A DNA stretch of 64,000 bases from positions 60,374-124,373 of the forward strand of contig CAMLMV010000018.1 in assembly GCA_946481275.1 (NCBI GenBank). Direction: 5' to 3'. Below, piece by piece: positions 1 to 8,559 of this stretch. The DNA comes from an uncultured Massilia sp. (lineage in GTDB: Bacteria > Pseudomonadota > Gammaproteobacteria > Burkholderiales > Burkholderiaceae). Numbering within the stretch: position 1 is the first letter of the stretch; the number at the start of each line of letters is the position of its first letter. Under the pieces are notes generated by a model, which searched no databases, was not told where the DNA came from, and saw only the letters and a program-made list of their open reading frames with translations. The translations under genes and the position numbers were made by a program.

Positions 1-1
1 A

Positions 2-826
2 TTGCGCCAGCTGGAAGAAGAGCTGGGTGTGCAACTGCTGCACCGCTCCGCGCAGGGCGTCCTCAATACCGATGCCGGCAAGGTGTTCTACGAACACGCG
101 CAGGCGATCCTCAAGCAGGTGGCGGATGCGCAGGCCGCCGTCGTGCAATCGGCCGAACGCCCGTCGGGCAGCGTCACGGTCGGCCTGCCGCACAGTATTT
201 CGGACGCCCTCGCGCTGCCGCTGCTGACGGCGATCCGCCAGCGTTATCCGGAAATCACGCTGCAGTTGACCGAGGAAATCACCGGCAGCCTGGCCGAGCA
301 GCTGCGCGCCGGCCGCATCAACCTGGCCGTACTGTTCGACGACGGCCAGCTCGGCAGCTTCACCGCCATCCCGCTCGTCGAGGAAGAGCTGCGCTTCATC
401 TGCCGCGCCGACGCGCCCGCCGCCGCCGGGCACGACAGCCTGACCCTGCGCGATGCGTTGGACACCACCCTGATCCTGCCTGGCCTGCAGCACGGCGTGC
501 GGCCGCGCATCGAAAGCACGGCGCGCGCCGCAGGCCTGGCCACGCGCGACGTCATCGAAATCAACTCGATCGCGATCCTGAAATCGGCCATCCTCGCCGG
601 CATGGGCGCCACCATCCTGCCCGTGGCGCCGGTGCAGGCCGAGGTCGAACGCGGGGCCATGCGGGCGCTGGCCATCCGCGACCCGGCCATCGCGCGTACC
701 GTCGTCCTGTGTACCTCACGCAATATTCCGCTGACCAATGCAGCCGCGGCCGTCAGCCGCCTCGTCGTCCAGGTGGCGCACGACCTATGCGCCGGGGGCC
801 GCTGGATCGGAGCAACCGCACTGTAA
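2..826 (+). CDS. LysR-type transcriptional regulator, 5' end cut by window
   Basis: The visible 274 residues are the end of an N-terminal winged helix-turn-helix (LGVQLLHR, then LNTDAGKVFYEHA) followed by the periplasmic-binding-like effector domain (from about residue 55, SGSVTVGLPHS) typical of LysR regulators. LysR proteins are usually about 300 residues, so roughly 30-35 N-terminal residues with the first HTH helices lie outside the window; the TTG at position 2 is an internal codon, not the start. It reads toward the oxidoreductase gene 178 bp downstream and on the same strand, so regulation of that gene is possible but not shown. The effector is unknown. Confidence 0.9.
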   Translation: MRQLEEELGVQLLHRSAQGVLNTDAGKVFYEHAQAILKQVADAQAAVVQSAERPSGSVTVGLPHSISDALALPLLTAIRQRYPEITLQLTEEITGSLAEQLRAGRINLAVLFDDGQLGSFTAIPLVEEELRFICRADAPAAAGHDSLTLRDALDTTLILPGLQHGVRPRIESTARAAGLATRDVIEINSIAILKSAILAGMGATILPVAPVQAEVERGAMRALAIRDPAIARTVVLCTSRNIPLTNAAAAVSRLVVQVAHDLCAGGRWIGATAL

Positions 827-874
827 AGCCAGGCCATCATTTTTTCTTATGGCTCCATCCCCAATTCGTATTTC

Positions 875-886
875 CGTATACGTCAA
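875..886 (-). promoter_or_regulatory. TTGACGTATACG element upstream of the oxidoreductase gene
   Basis: Read on the minus strand this is TTGACGTATACG, 11 of 12 bases identical to the first half of the palindromic site upstream of icmF (TTGACGTTTACG, 4617-4628). It sits about 120 bp before the oxidoreductase start codon. Sharing between two adjacent amino-acid/acyl-CoA catabolic genes suggests a common regulator. The role is inferred. Confidence 0.35.
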
Positions 887-1004
887 CTTGTCTCTACACT
901 GGGTGTAACAGCCGCCAAAGCGGCACCGGGACCCATTCCGGCCAGCGCCTACCCGGCGCGCCTCCGGCACGGGTCCATCTGAAAACACAAAGTTTGGAGA
1001 CACC

Positions 1005-4000
1005 ATGCCTGACACCGTCCTGGGCCAGGGCGCACCCGCGTCCACCCCTGCCGCGCCCGCCGTTCCCGCTCCCCTCAAAGACGTCAGCCTCGACGACAAG
1101 TACACCGCCACCTCCGGCAAGATCTTCCTGTCCGGCATCCAGGCCCTCGTGCGCCTGCCGATGATCCAGAAGCTGCGCGACGAGAAGGCCGGCCTGGACA
1201 CCGCAGGCTTCGTCTCCGGCTACCGCGGCTCGCCGCTGGGCGGCCTGGACGAGAACCTGTGGAAGGCCAAGGGCCACCTGGAAGCGAAATCCATCCAGTT
1301 CGTGCCCGGCGTGAACGAGGATCTCGCGGCGACGGCCGTCTGGGGCACGCAGACCGTGGACCTGATCGGCCCGGCGAAATATGACGGCGTGTTCGCGATG
1401 TGGTACGCGAAAGGTCCGGGCGTGGACCGCTGCGGCGACGTCTTCAAGCACATGAACCATGCCGGCACGGCAAAGCACGGCGGCGTGCTGCTCGTCGCGG
1501 GCGACGACCACGGCGCGTATTCGTCGACCCTGCCGCACCAGTCCGACCACATCTTCGCCGCGTGCATGATCCCCGTGCTGTATCCGTCGAACGTGCAGGA
1601 ATACCTGGACCTCGGTGTGCACGGCTGGGCGATGTCGCGCTTTTCCGGCCTGGCCGTCGCATTCAAGGCGCTGGCCGACACGGTGGAATCGAGCGCTTCG
1701 GTCGACGCCGATCCGTTCCGCGTCGACGTGAAAATCCCGCAGGACTTCGCGATGCCGGAAGGCGGCCTGAATACGCGGCTGTCGGCGATCCCCCTGGGCC
1801 AGCAGGCACGCAACCAGGAAGCCCTGATGCAGGACTACAAGATCTACGCGGCCCTCGCGTACGCGCGTGAAAACAAGCTGAATCGCACGACGATCGACAG
1901 CCCGGATGCGAAGCTGGGCATCATCGCGTCGGGCAAATCGTACGTGGACGTGCTGGAAGCGCTGGAAGAACTGGGCATCGACGAAGCGATGGCGGCACAG
2001 GTCGGCCTGCGCCTGTTCAAGGTGGCGATGATCTGGCCGCTGGAGCCGGAAGGCGTGCGCGAATTCGCGCAGGGCCTGGACGAGATCCTCGTCGTCGAAG
2101 AAAAGCGCCAGGTCGTCGAATACCAGCTCAAGGAGCAGCTCTATAACTGGCGCGACGACGTGCGTCCGCGCGTGATCGGCAAGTTCGACGAAAAGGGAGA
2201 ATGGGTCGCGCCGCGCGGCGAATGGCTGCTGCCGCCGAAGGCCGATTTCTCGGTCGCGCAGGTGGCACGCGTGATCGCAGGCCGCATCACCCGTTTGAAC
2301 CTCGACGACCGCACCCGCGACCTGATCAAGGCCCGCCTCGCGTTCCTGGAAGCGAAGGATGCGGTGCTGATGAAGGCCGTGACGACGCCGTTCCGTCCCG
2401 CGTTCTACTGCTCCGGCTGCCCGCACAACACGTCGACGAAGGTGCCGGACGGCTCGTTCGCGCTGGCCGGCATCGGCTGCCACGTGATGGCGACGTCGAT
2501 CTACCCGGAGATGAACAAGCTGACGACGCACATGGGCGGCGAAGGCGCGCCGTGGATCGGCCAGGCCGCGTTCTCCAAGGTGCCGCACGTCTTCCAGAAC
2601 CTGGGCGACGGCACCTATTTCCACTCGGGTTATCTCGCCGTGCGCGCCGCCATCGCGGCCAAGGTCAACATCACTTATAAAATCCTGTACAACGACGCCG
2701 TCGCGATGACGGGTGGCCAGCCGGTCGACGGCACGACGTCCGTGCCGCTGATCGCGCGCCAGATGGCAGCCGAAGGCGTCAAGCGCATCGCGCTCGTCAC
2801 GGAAGACCTGTCGCGCTACGAAGACCGTTCCGCGCTGCCGGCCGAAGTGACGCTGTACGACCGCAGCAGGATGGACGACGTGCAGCGCGAACTGCGCGAG
2901 ATCCCCGGTGTGACGGTCCTCATCTACGACCAGACCTGCGCGGCCGAGAAGCGCCGCCGCCGCAAGGCGCGCGCGCACGGAGCGCGTGCCGGAGAATTTC
3001 CGGACGTCGCAAAACGCATGGTGATCAATGAAGCCGTGTGCGAAGGCTGCGGCGATTGCGGCGTCCAGTCGAACTGCGTATCGATCCTGCCGAAGGAAAC
3101 GGAATTCGGCCGCAAGCGCGCCATCGACCAGTCCGCGTGCAACAAGGATTACTCGTGCGCCAAGGGCTTCTGCCCGAGCTTCGCCACGGTCGAGGGGGGC
3201 ACGCTGAAGAAGAACAAGGCCGGCGCCAGCAAGAAGGACGGCGACGACGGCTGGGGCCCGCTGCCGGCGCCCGCCCTGCCCTCGATCGCGGCGCCGTACA
3301 ACATCCTGATCAACGGCATCGGCGGCACCGGCGTCATCACCGTCGGCGCGCTGATGGGCATGGCGGCGCACCTCGAGGGCAAGGGCGCGTCCGTGCTGGA
3401 CATGACGGGCATGAGCCAGAAGAACGGCTCCGTCACGTCGCACGTGAAGATCGCGGAGACGCCGGAACGCCTGCGCGCCCAGCGCATCGCCACCGGCGAG
3501 GCCGACCTCGTGCTGGGTTGCGACATGCTGACGGCCGGCGCCGCCGACGCCATCTCGAAGATGCGTCCGGGCCGCACGATGGTCGTCGTCAACCTGCATG
3601 AACAGCCGACCGGCACGTTTGCCCAGCAACGCGACTGGGAATTCCCGGCCGACCAGGTCCGCTCGCTGATCGTGGAAGCGGTCGGTGGCGAGGCCGGCGC
3701 CGACTTCCTCGACGCGACGAAGCTGGCGACGGCGCTGATGGGCGATTCGATCGCCGCCAACCTGTTCATGCTGGGCTATGCGTGGCAAAAGGGCCTCGTG
3801 CCGCTGTCGGAAGCCTCGCTGCTGCGCGCCATCGAACTGAACGGCGTGGCCGTCGCATCGAACCAGCGCAGCTTCCTGTGGGGCCGCCGCGCCGCCGTCG
3901 ACCTGAAGCGCGTGGAACGCACGGCGATCCCGGCGCAGCCGGTGTTACTGCAAATGCCGCAAAGCCTCGACAGCGTGATCAAGAAGCGCGTCGAATTCCT

Positions 4001-4601
4001 GACCGGTTACCAGGACGCGGCCTATGCAGCGCAGTACGAAACGCTGGTCGCGCGTGTGCGCGAACGCGAGGCGGCGCTCAAGCTGGGCAACAAGCTGTCG
4101 ATGGCCGTCGCGAAGTCGTATGCCAGGCTGATGGCCTACAAGGACGAGTACGAAGTGGCACGCCTGTACACGGACGGCCGCTTCGTCGAGCAGCTGCAAA
4201 GCCAGTTCGAAGGCACGTTCAGCGTGAAATTCAACCTGGCCCCGCCGCTGTTAGCGAAGAAGGACGCCAAGGGCCACCTCGTGAAGGCCGAATTCGGGTC
4301 GTGGATATGGGGTGCGTTCAAGCTGCTGGCCAAACTGAAAGGCCTGCGCGGCACGGCATTCGACGTGTTCGGCTACACGGCCGAGCGCAAGATGGAGCGC
4401 GCCCTCATCGCCGAATACCGTGACATGATCGAGGCGCAGCTGGCGTCGCTGGATGCATCGAACCACGCCGTCGCCTTGGAGCTGGCGGCGCTGCCGGAGC
4501 AGATCCGCGGTTTCGGCCACGTCAAGGAAAAGGCCGTGGCCGAGTACCGCGTGCGCAAGCAGGAATTGCTGTCGGGCAGTGTGAAAAAACGCGCCGCATG
4601 A
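1005..4601 (+). CDS. Indolepyruvate ferredoxin oxidoreductase family protein (fused alpha/gamma)
   Basis: A 1198-residue CoA-dependent 2-oxo acid:ferredoxin oxidoreductase in which the IorA and IorB parts are fused. Order: N-terminal pyrimidine-binding region with GFVSGYRGSPLGG (about 69-81); TPP/cofactor region with CSGCPHN (Cys469) and GIGCHVMATS; ferredoxin-like cysteines CEGCGDCGVQSNC (from Cys679) and a further Cys set ending CAKGFCPSF; gamma domain starting NGIGGTGVITVG (about 768-779); then a C-terminal extension typical of proteobacterial fused forms. The family oxidatively decarboxylates aryl- or branched-chain pyruvates to acyl-CoA. The start at 1005 has GGAGA at 996-1000. Next comes icmF, which fits amino-acid catabolism; the exact substrate cannot be read from sequence. 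Confidence 0.92.
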   Translation: MPDTVLGQGAPASTPAAPAVPAPLKDVSLDDKYTATSGKIFLSGIQALVRLPMIQKLRDEKAGLDTAGFVSGYRGSPLGGLDENLWKAKGHLEAKSIQFVPGVNEDLAATAVWGTQTVDLIGPAKYDGVFAMWYAKGPGVDRCGDVFKHMNHAGTAKHGGVLLVAGDDHGAYSSTLPHQSDHIFAACMIPVLYPSNVQEYLDLGVHGWAMSRFSGLAVAFKALADTVESSASVDADPFRVDVKIPQDFAMPEGGLNTRLSAIPLGQQARNQEALMQDYKIYAALAYARENKLNRTTIDSPDAKLGIIASGKSYVDVLEALEELGIDEAMAAQVGLRLFKVAMIWPLEPEGVREFAQGLDEILVVEEKRQVVEYQLKEQLYNWRDDVRPRVIGKFDEKGEWVAPRGEWLLPPKADFSVAQVARVIAGRITRLNLDDRTRDLIKARLAFLEAKDAVLMKAVTTPFRPAFYCSGCPHNTSTKVPDGSFALAGIGCHVMATSIYPEMNKLTTHMGGEGAPWIGQAAFSKVPHVFQNLGDGTYFHSGYLAVRAAIAAKVNITYKILYNDAVAMTGGQPVDGTTSVPLIARQMAAEGVKRIALVTEDLSRYEDRSALPAEVTLYDRSRMDDVQRELREIPGVTVLIYDQTCAAEKRRRRKARAHGARAGEFPDVAKRMVINEAVCEGCGDCGVQSNCVSILPKETEFGRKRAIDQSACNKDYSCAKGFCPSFATVEGGTLKKNKAGASKKDGDDGWGPLPAPALPSIAAPYNILINGIGGTGVITVGALMGMAAHLEGKGASVLDMTGMSQKNGSVTSHVKIAETPERLRAQRIATGEADLVLGCDMLTAGAADAISKMRPGRTMVVVNLHEQPTGTFAQQRDWEFPADQVRSLIVEAVGGEAGADFLDATKLATALMGDSIAANLFMLGYAWQKGLVPLSEASLLRAIELNGVAVASNQRSFLWGRRAAVDLKRVERTAIPAQPVLLQMPQSLDSVIKKRVEFLTGYQDAAYAAQYETLVARVREREAALKLGNKLSMAVAKSYARLMAYKDEYEVARLYTDGRFVEQLQSQFEGTFSVKFNLAPPLLAKKDAKGHLVKAEFGSWIWGAFKLLAKLKGLRGTAFDVFGYTAERKMERALIAEYRDMIEAQLASLDASNHAVALELAALPEQIRGFGHVKEKAVAEYRVRKQELLSGSVKKRAA

Positions 4602-4616
4602 TGCCGAGAACCATTC

Positions 4617-4638
4617 TTGACGTTTACGTTAACGTCAT
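4617..4638. promoter_or_regulatory. Palindromic operator candidate upstream of icmF (LiuR-like)
   Basis: The sequence runs TTGACG-TTTACG-TTAACGTCAT and contains the perfect palindrome ACGTTAACGT. The TTGACG (4617-4622) could serve as a -35 box, so the palindrome would lie where MerR-family activators bind. LiuR, a MerR-type regulator of branched-chain amino-acid catabolism in proteobacteria, is known to use ACGT-rich sites of this kind, and IcmF acts on isobutyryl-/isovaleryl-CoA. Assignment to LiuR is inference; no LiuR gene is in the window. Confidence 0.45.
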
Positions 4639-4686
4639 ATACCGTACAAAGAACCCACAGTTCGCTTCCGTTTTCCAGGGAACACC

Positions 4687-7600
4687 ATGAACGACATTAC
4701 GCCCGCGGCCAAGCTCGACCTGCCGGAGCACGCCAAGCTGTCCAACAAAATCCGCTTCGTCACCGCCGCCTCGCTGTTCGACGGCCACGACGCCTCGATC
4801 AACATCATGCGCCGCATCCTGCAGACGAACGGCGCCGAAGTCGTGCACCTGGGTCATAACCGCTCGGTCGACGAAGTCGTCACCGCGGCGCTGGCCGAGG
4901 ACGTGCAGGGCATCGCCATCTCCAGCTACCAGGGCGGCCACGTCGAATACTTCAAGTACATGATCGACCTGCTGCGCCAGCGCGGCGGCGCCCACATCAA
5001 GGTGTTCGGCGGCGGCGGCGGCGTCATCGTCCCGCACGAGATCGAAGAACTGCACGCCTATGGCGTCACGCGCATCTTCTCGCCGGAAGACGGCCAGCGC
5101 ATGGGCCTCGTCGGCATGATCCGTTCGATGCTGGAAGCGTGCGACGTCGACCTGTCGACCTATGCGCCGACTACCCTCGATCCGCTGCAGACCGATTCGA
5201 TCGAGCAACGCCACCGCCCGCTCGCGCAACTGATCACGGCGCTGGAAAACGGCAAAGCGTCCAGCGACCTGCGCAAGCGCATCATGGACACGGCCGAAGG
5301 CCTGAAGGTGCCGGTGCTGGGTATCACGGGCACGGGCGGCGCCGGTAAATCGTCGCTGACGGATGAACTCATCCGCCGCATCCGCCTCGACCAGGGCGAC
5401 CGCCTGAACATCGCGGTGATTTCCATCGACCCGTCGCGCCGCAAGTCCGGCGGTGCGCTGCTGGGCGACCGCATCCGCATGAATGCGATCAACCCGTGGA
5501 ACGGACAAGCGCGCGTGTTCATGCGCTCGCTCGCCACGCGCGAAGCGGGGTCCGAAATTTCGCAGGCACTGCCCGACGTGATCGCGGCGTGCAAGGTCGC
5601 GGGCTTCGATCTCGTCATCGTCGAGACGTCCGGCATCGGCCAGGGCGACGCCGCCATCGTGCCGCACGTCGATGTGTCGATGTACGTGATGACGCCGGAA
5701 TTCGGCGCCGCGTCGCAGCTCGAGAAGATCGACATGCTGGACTTCGCCGACTTCATCGCCATCAACAAATTCGACCGCAAGGGCGCCCAGGATGCGCTGC
5801 GCGACGTGGCCAAGCAGGTCCAGCGCAACAAGGAATTGTGGAGCAAATCGCCGGACGAGATGCCCGTCTACGGCACGCAGGCGTCGCGCTTCAACGACGA
5901 CGGCGTCACCGCCCTGTACCTCGGCCTGCTGCCGGCGCTGGCGGAGCTCGGCCTGAAGATCGACACGCCGAAGCTGCCCAGGCCGGCCACCAGATACTCG
6001 AGCGGCAAGAACGTGATCGTGCCGCCCGCACGCACGCGCTACCTGGCCGAGATCGCGGATACGGTGCGCGGCTACCACCGCAACGTGGGCAGGCAGGTGA
6101 ATCTCGCGCGCGAGCGCCAGCAGCTCACGGAGACGAAGCGCATGCTGGCCGCCGCCAACCGTGAAGTGGTCCTCGACGACCTGATCACGGAACGCGAGAA
6201 CGCGATGGAAGGCGAGGCAAAGACACTGCTCGCGTCCTGGCCGCAGCTGCAGGCGACGTATGCGGGCGACGAGCACGTGGTCAAAATCCGCGACAAGGAA
6301 ATCCGCACGAACCTCACGTACACGACGCTCTCGGGCAACAAGGTGCGCAAGGTTGCCCTGCCCCGCTTCGAAGACCACGGCGAGATCCTGCGCTTCCTGA
6401 TGCTGGAAAACGTGCCGGGTGCCTTCCCGTACACGGCCGGCGTGTTCCCGTTTAAACGCGAGGGCGAGGATCCGACCCGCATGTTCGCCGGCGAAGGCGA
6501 CGCTTTCCGCACGAACCGCCGCTTCAAACTGGTCTCGCAGGGCATGGACGCGAAACGCCTGTCGACGGCGTTCGACTCCGTCACCCTGTACGGCGCCGAC
6601 CCGGCGCTGCGGCCCGACATCTACGGCAAGGTCGGTAACTCCGGCGTGTCGATCGCGACGCTGGACGACATGAAGGTGCTGTACGACGGGTTCGACCTGT
6701 GCAGTCCTGCTACCAGCGTGTCGATGACGATCAACGGCCCCGCTCCGACCATCCTCGCGATGTTCATGAATACCGCGATCGACCAGCAGATGGACCGGTT
6801 CGAGCGAGACAACGGCCGCAAGCCGAACGTCGACGAAACCGCGAAGATCCGTGCCTGGGTGCTGGCCAATGTGCGCGGCACCGTCCAGGCGGACATCCTG
6901 AAGGAAGACCAGGGCCAGAACACCTGCATCTTCTCGACGGAATTCTCGCTGAAGGTCATGGGCGACATCCAGGAATACTTCGTCCAGAACCAGGTGCGCA
7001 ATTTTTACTCGGTGTCGATCTCGGGCTACCACATCGCGGAAGCGGGCGCGAACCCGATCTCGCAACTGGCCTTCACCCTGTCGAACGGCTTTACCTTTGT
7101 CGAAGCCTACCTCGCGCGCGGCATGCACATCGACGACTTCGCGCCGAACCTGTCGTTCTTCTTCTCGAACGGCATGGACCCGGAATACACGGTGCTGGGC
7201 CGCGTGGCGCGCCGCATCTGGGCCGTCGCGATGCGCGACAAGTACGGCGCGAACGAGCGCTCGCAGAAGCTGAAGTACCACATCCAGACGTCGGGCCGCT
7301 CGCTGCACGCGCAGGAAATCGACTTCAACGACATCCGCACCACCTTGCAGGCGCTGATCGCGATCTACGACAACTGCAACTCGCTGCACACGAACGCGTA
7401 CGACGAGGCGATCACGACGCCGACCGACGAATCCGTCCGCCGCGCGCTCGCGATCCAACTGATCATCAACCGCGAATGGGGCCTGGCCAAGAACGAGAAC
7501 CCGAACCAGGGCTCGTTCATCCTCGAGGAACTGACGGACCTCGTCGAGGAAGCCGTGCTGCAGGAATTCGAGCGCATCGCCGAGCGCGGCGGCGTGCTCG

Positions 7601-7974
7601 GTGCGATGGAAACCGGCTACCAGCGCGGCAAGATCCAGGAAGAGTCGATGCTGTACGAGCACCGCAAGCACGACGGCAGCCTGCCGATCATCGGCGTGAA
7701 CACCTTCCGCAACCCGAAGGCGGCCGAGGCCCCGGCGACGATCGAACTGGCCCGCTCCACGGACGACGAAAAGCAGTCGCAACTCACGCGCCTGGAAGAC
7801 TTCCACCGCCGCCATGCGGACGAGGCACCGGCCGCGCTGGCCGCGCTGCAGCAGGCCGCCATCGACAACGAGAACGTGTTCGCCCGCCTGATGGACGCCG
7901 TACGCGTCTGCTCCCTGGGCCAGATCACGACCGCGCTGTTCGAGGTGGGCGGACAGTATCGCCGTAACATGTAA
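4687..7974 (+). CDS. icmF: Fused isobutyryl-CoA mutase/GTPase IcmF
   Basis: 1095 residues with the IcmF domain order: N-terminal B12-binding Rossmann domain with the base-off motif DGHDAS (Asp32, His34 as the cobalt ligand), a MeaB/MeaI-like G-protein chaperone domain with P-loop GTGGAGKSS (about 215-223), then a linker and the TIM-barrel acyl-CoA mutase domain over roughly the last 530 residues. IcmF interconverts isobutyryl-CoA and n-butyryl-CoA, and isovaleryl-CoA and pivalyl-CoA, with its own GTPase protecting the adenosylcobalamin site. It starts at ATG 4687 with CAGGGA just upstream and follows the oxidoreductase after 85 bp that contain a palindromic operator candidate. Full length for the family. 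Confidence 0.95.
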   Translation: MNDITPAAKLDLPEHAKLSNKIRFVTAASLFDGHDASINIMRRILQTNGAEVVHLGHNRSVDEVVTAALAEDVQGIAISSYQGGHVEYFKYMIDLLRQRGGAHIKVFGGGGGVIVPHEIEELHAYGVTRIFSPEDGQRMGLVGMIRSMLEACDVDLSTYAPTTLDPLQTDSIEQRHRPLAQLITALENGKASSDLRKRIMDTAEGLKVPVLGITGTGGAGKSSLTDELIRRIRLDQGDRLNIAVISIDPSRRKSGGALLGDRIRMNAINPWNGQARVFMRSLATREAGSEISQALPDVIAACKVAGFDLVIVETSGIGQGDAAIVPHVDVSMYVMTPEFGAASQLEKIDMLDFADFIAINKFDRKGAQDALRDVAKQVQRNKELWSKSPDEMPVYGTQASRFNDDGVTALYLGLLPALAELGLKIDTPKLPRPATRYSSGKNVIVPPARTRYLAEIADTVRGYHRNVGRQVNLARERQQLTETKRMLAAANREVVLDDLITERENAMEGEAKTLLASWPQLQATYAGDEHVVKIRDKEIRTNLTYTTLSGNKVRKVALPRFEDHGEILRFLMLENVPGAFPYTAGVFPFKREGEDPTRMFAGEGDAFRTNRRFKLVSQGMDAKRLSTAFDSVTLYGADPALRPDIYGKVGNSGVSIATLDDMKVLYDGFDLCSPATSVSMTINGPAPTILAMFMNTAIDQQMDRFERDNGRKPNVDETAKIRAWVLANVRGTVQADILKEDQGQNTCIFSTEFSLKVMGDIQEYFVQNQVRNFYSVSISGYHIAEAGANPISQLAFTLSNGFTFVEAYLARGMHIDDFAPNLSFFFSNGMDPEYTVLGRVARRIWAVAMRDKYGANERSQKLKYHIQTSGRSLHAQEIDFNDIRTTLQALIAIYDNCNSLHTNAYDEAITTPTDESVRRALAIQLIINREWGLAKNENPNQGSFILEELTDLVEEAVLQEFERIAERGGVLGAMETGYQRGKIQEESMLYEHRKHDGSLPIIGVNTFRNPKAAEAPATIELARSTDDEKQSQLTRLEDFHRRHADEAPAALAALQQAAIDNENVFARLMDAVRVCSLGQITTALFEVGGQYRRNM

Positions 7975-7998
7975 GCCTCGGGCTGCGCGGTAAAATTC

Positions 7999-8045
7999 GG
8001 GGTCAGAGCACATTTTCGGCTCAGCCGAAAATGTGCTCTGACCCC
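7999..8045. repeat. Perfect 22-bp inverted repeat, 3-nt loop (REP-like palindrome)
   Basis: The arms at 7999-8020 and 8024-8045 are perfectly complementary (GGGGTCAGAGCACATTTTCG... paired with ...ATGTGCTCTGACCCC), with loop TCA. There is no T-tract, so it is not a classical rho-independent terminator. It fills the gap between icmF and the small gene at 8059, ending just before that gene's ribosome-binding site. The GGGGTCAGAG start resembles repeat palindromes associated with REP-type (RAYT/Y1) transposases, but no transposase gene is nearby. Confidence 0.75.
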
Positions 8046-8058
8046 TAAGGAGCCATGC

Positions 8059-8376
8059 ATGCCCATCCAGCCGCAACAACTCGCCGCCCTCATGCGCGAA
8101 GTCGAACAGGAAGACCCGATCGACTTCGCGGATCTTCCTTTCCCCGAGGATGACCTGCGCGAACTCGTCGCCAGCCATCTGTGCGAGATGGCCGCCTCGA
8201 TGGAAAACTTCAGTACCGAAGACCGCTTGATGACCCTGCTGGCCGTCTCGGCCAAGCTCGTGCTCGAAAACCTTGTATTGCACGTGCAATTGTTACGTCG
8301 CCATGGCTTGCCCGTCGGCGACAACGTCGAGGCCCTGCTGAGCCGCCTGCGCAAAGGTGAAAACGGACCGGAATAG
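8059..8376 (+). CDS. Small acidic hypothetical protein
   Basis: 105 residues, acidic at the N-terminus (EVEQEDPIDFADLPFPEDD) and then largely helical in composition, with a leucine-rich central stretch (LLAVSAKLVLENLVLHVQLLRR). No signal peptide, membrane segment or recognised motif is seen. AAGGAG at 8048-8052 supports translation; ATG 8055 is in another frame, so 8059 is the start. It lies between the palindrome at 7999-8045 and prsT, on the same strand as both neighbours. I do not recognise the family; codon use matches neighbouring genes, which argues for a real gene. Confidence 0.65.
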   Translation: MPIQPQQLAALMREVEQEDPIDFADLPFPEDDLRELVASHLCEMAASMENFSTEDRLMTLLAVSAKLVLENLVLHVQLLRRHGLPVGDNVEALLSRLRKGENGPE

Positions 8377-8384
8377 TAATACGG

Positions 8385-8409
8385 ACGTCATATTGTCGAG
8401 AAATGACGT
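8385..8409. repeat. Inverted repeat ACGTCAT-N11-ATGACGT before prsT
   Basis: ACGTCAT (8385-8391) and ATGACGT (8403-8409) form a perfect 7-bp inverted repeat with an 11-nt spacer between the small gene at 8059 and prsT. The same heptamer ACGTCAT ends the icmF operator candidate (4632-4638). It may be an operator; function unknown. Confidence 0.4.
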
Positions 8410-8559
8410 TAAAAGTGACGGACTTCCACCACTTTGGTGGGGGGATTTGCAACAAGACGGCAAACTTGTGCGTCTTTGTTAGTATTCCTTCAGGTATTAT
8501 TGTTGAAGAGGAATCCGCACAACAATGCGGTTACGATACCTATCTCAAGGAACTGCCAG

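Noticed and set aside
894..8289. Very long open frames on the minus strand opposite the oxidoreductase and icmF genes
   Set aside because: Their proteins are Arg/His/Ala-rich with no domain, as expected for antisense frames of GC-rich codons; the plus-strand genes have full-length known domains.
8436..8450. Possible sigma-54 promoter upstream of prsT (TTGGTGGGGGGATTTGCAA)
   Set aside because: GG and GC are 11 nt apart instead of 10 and the -24 lacks CAC; not claimed, though prsT could still be in the PrsR regulon.
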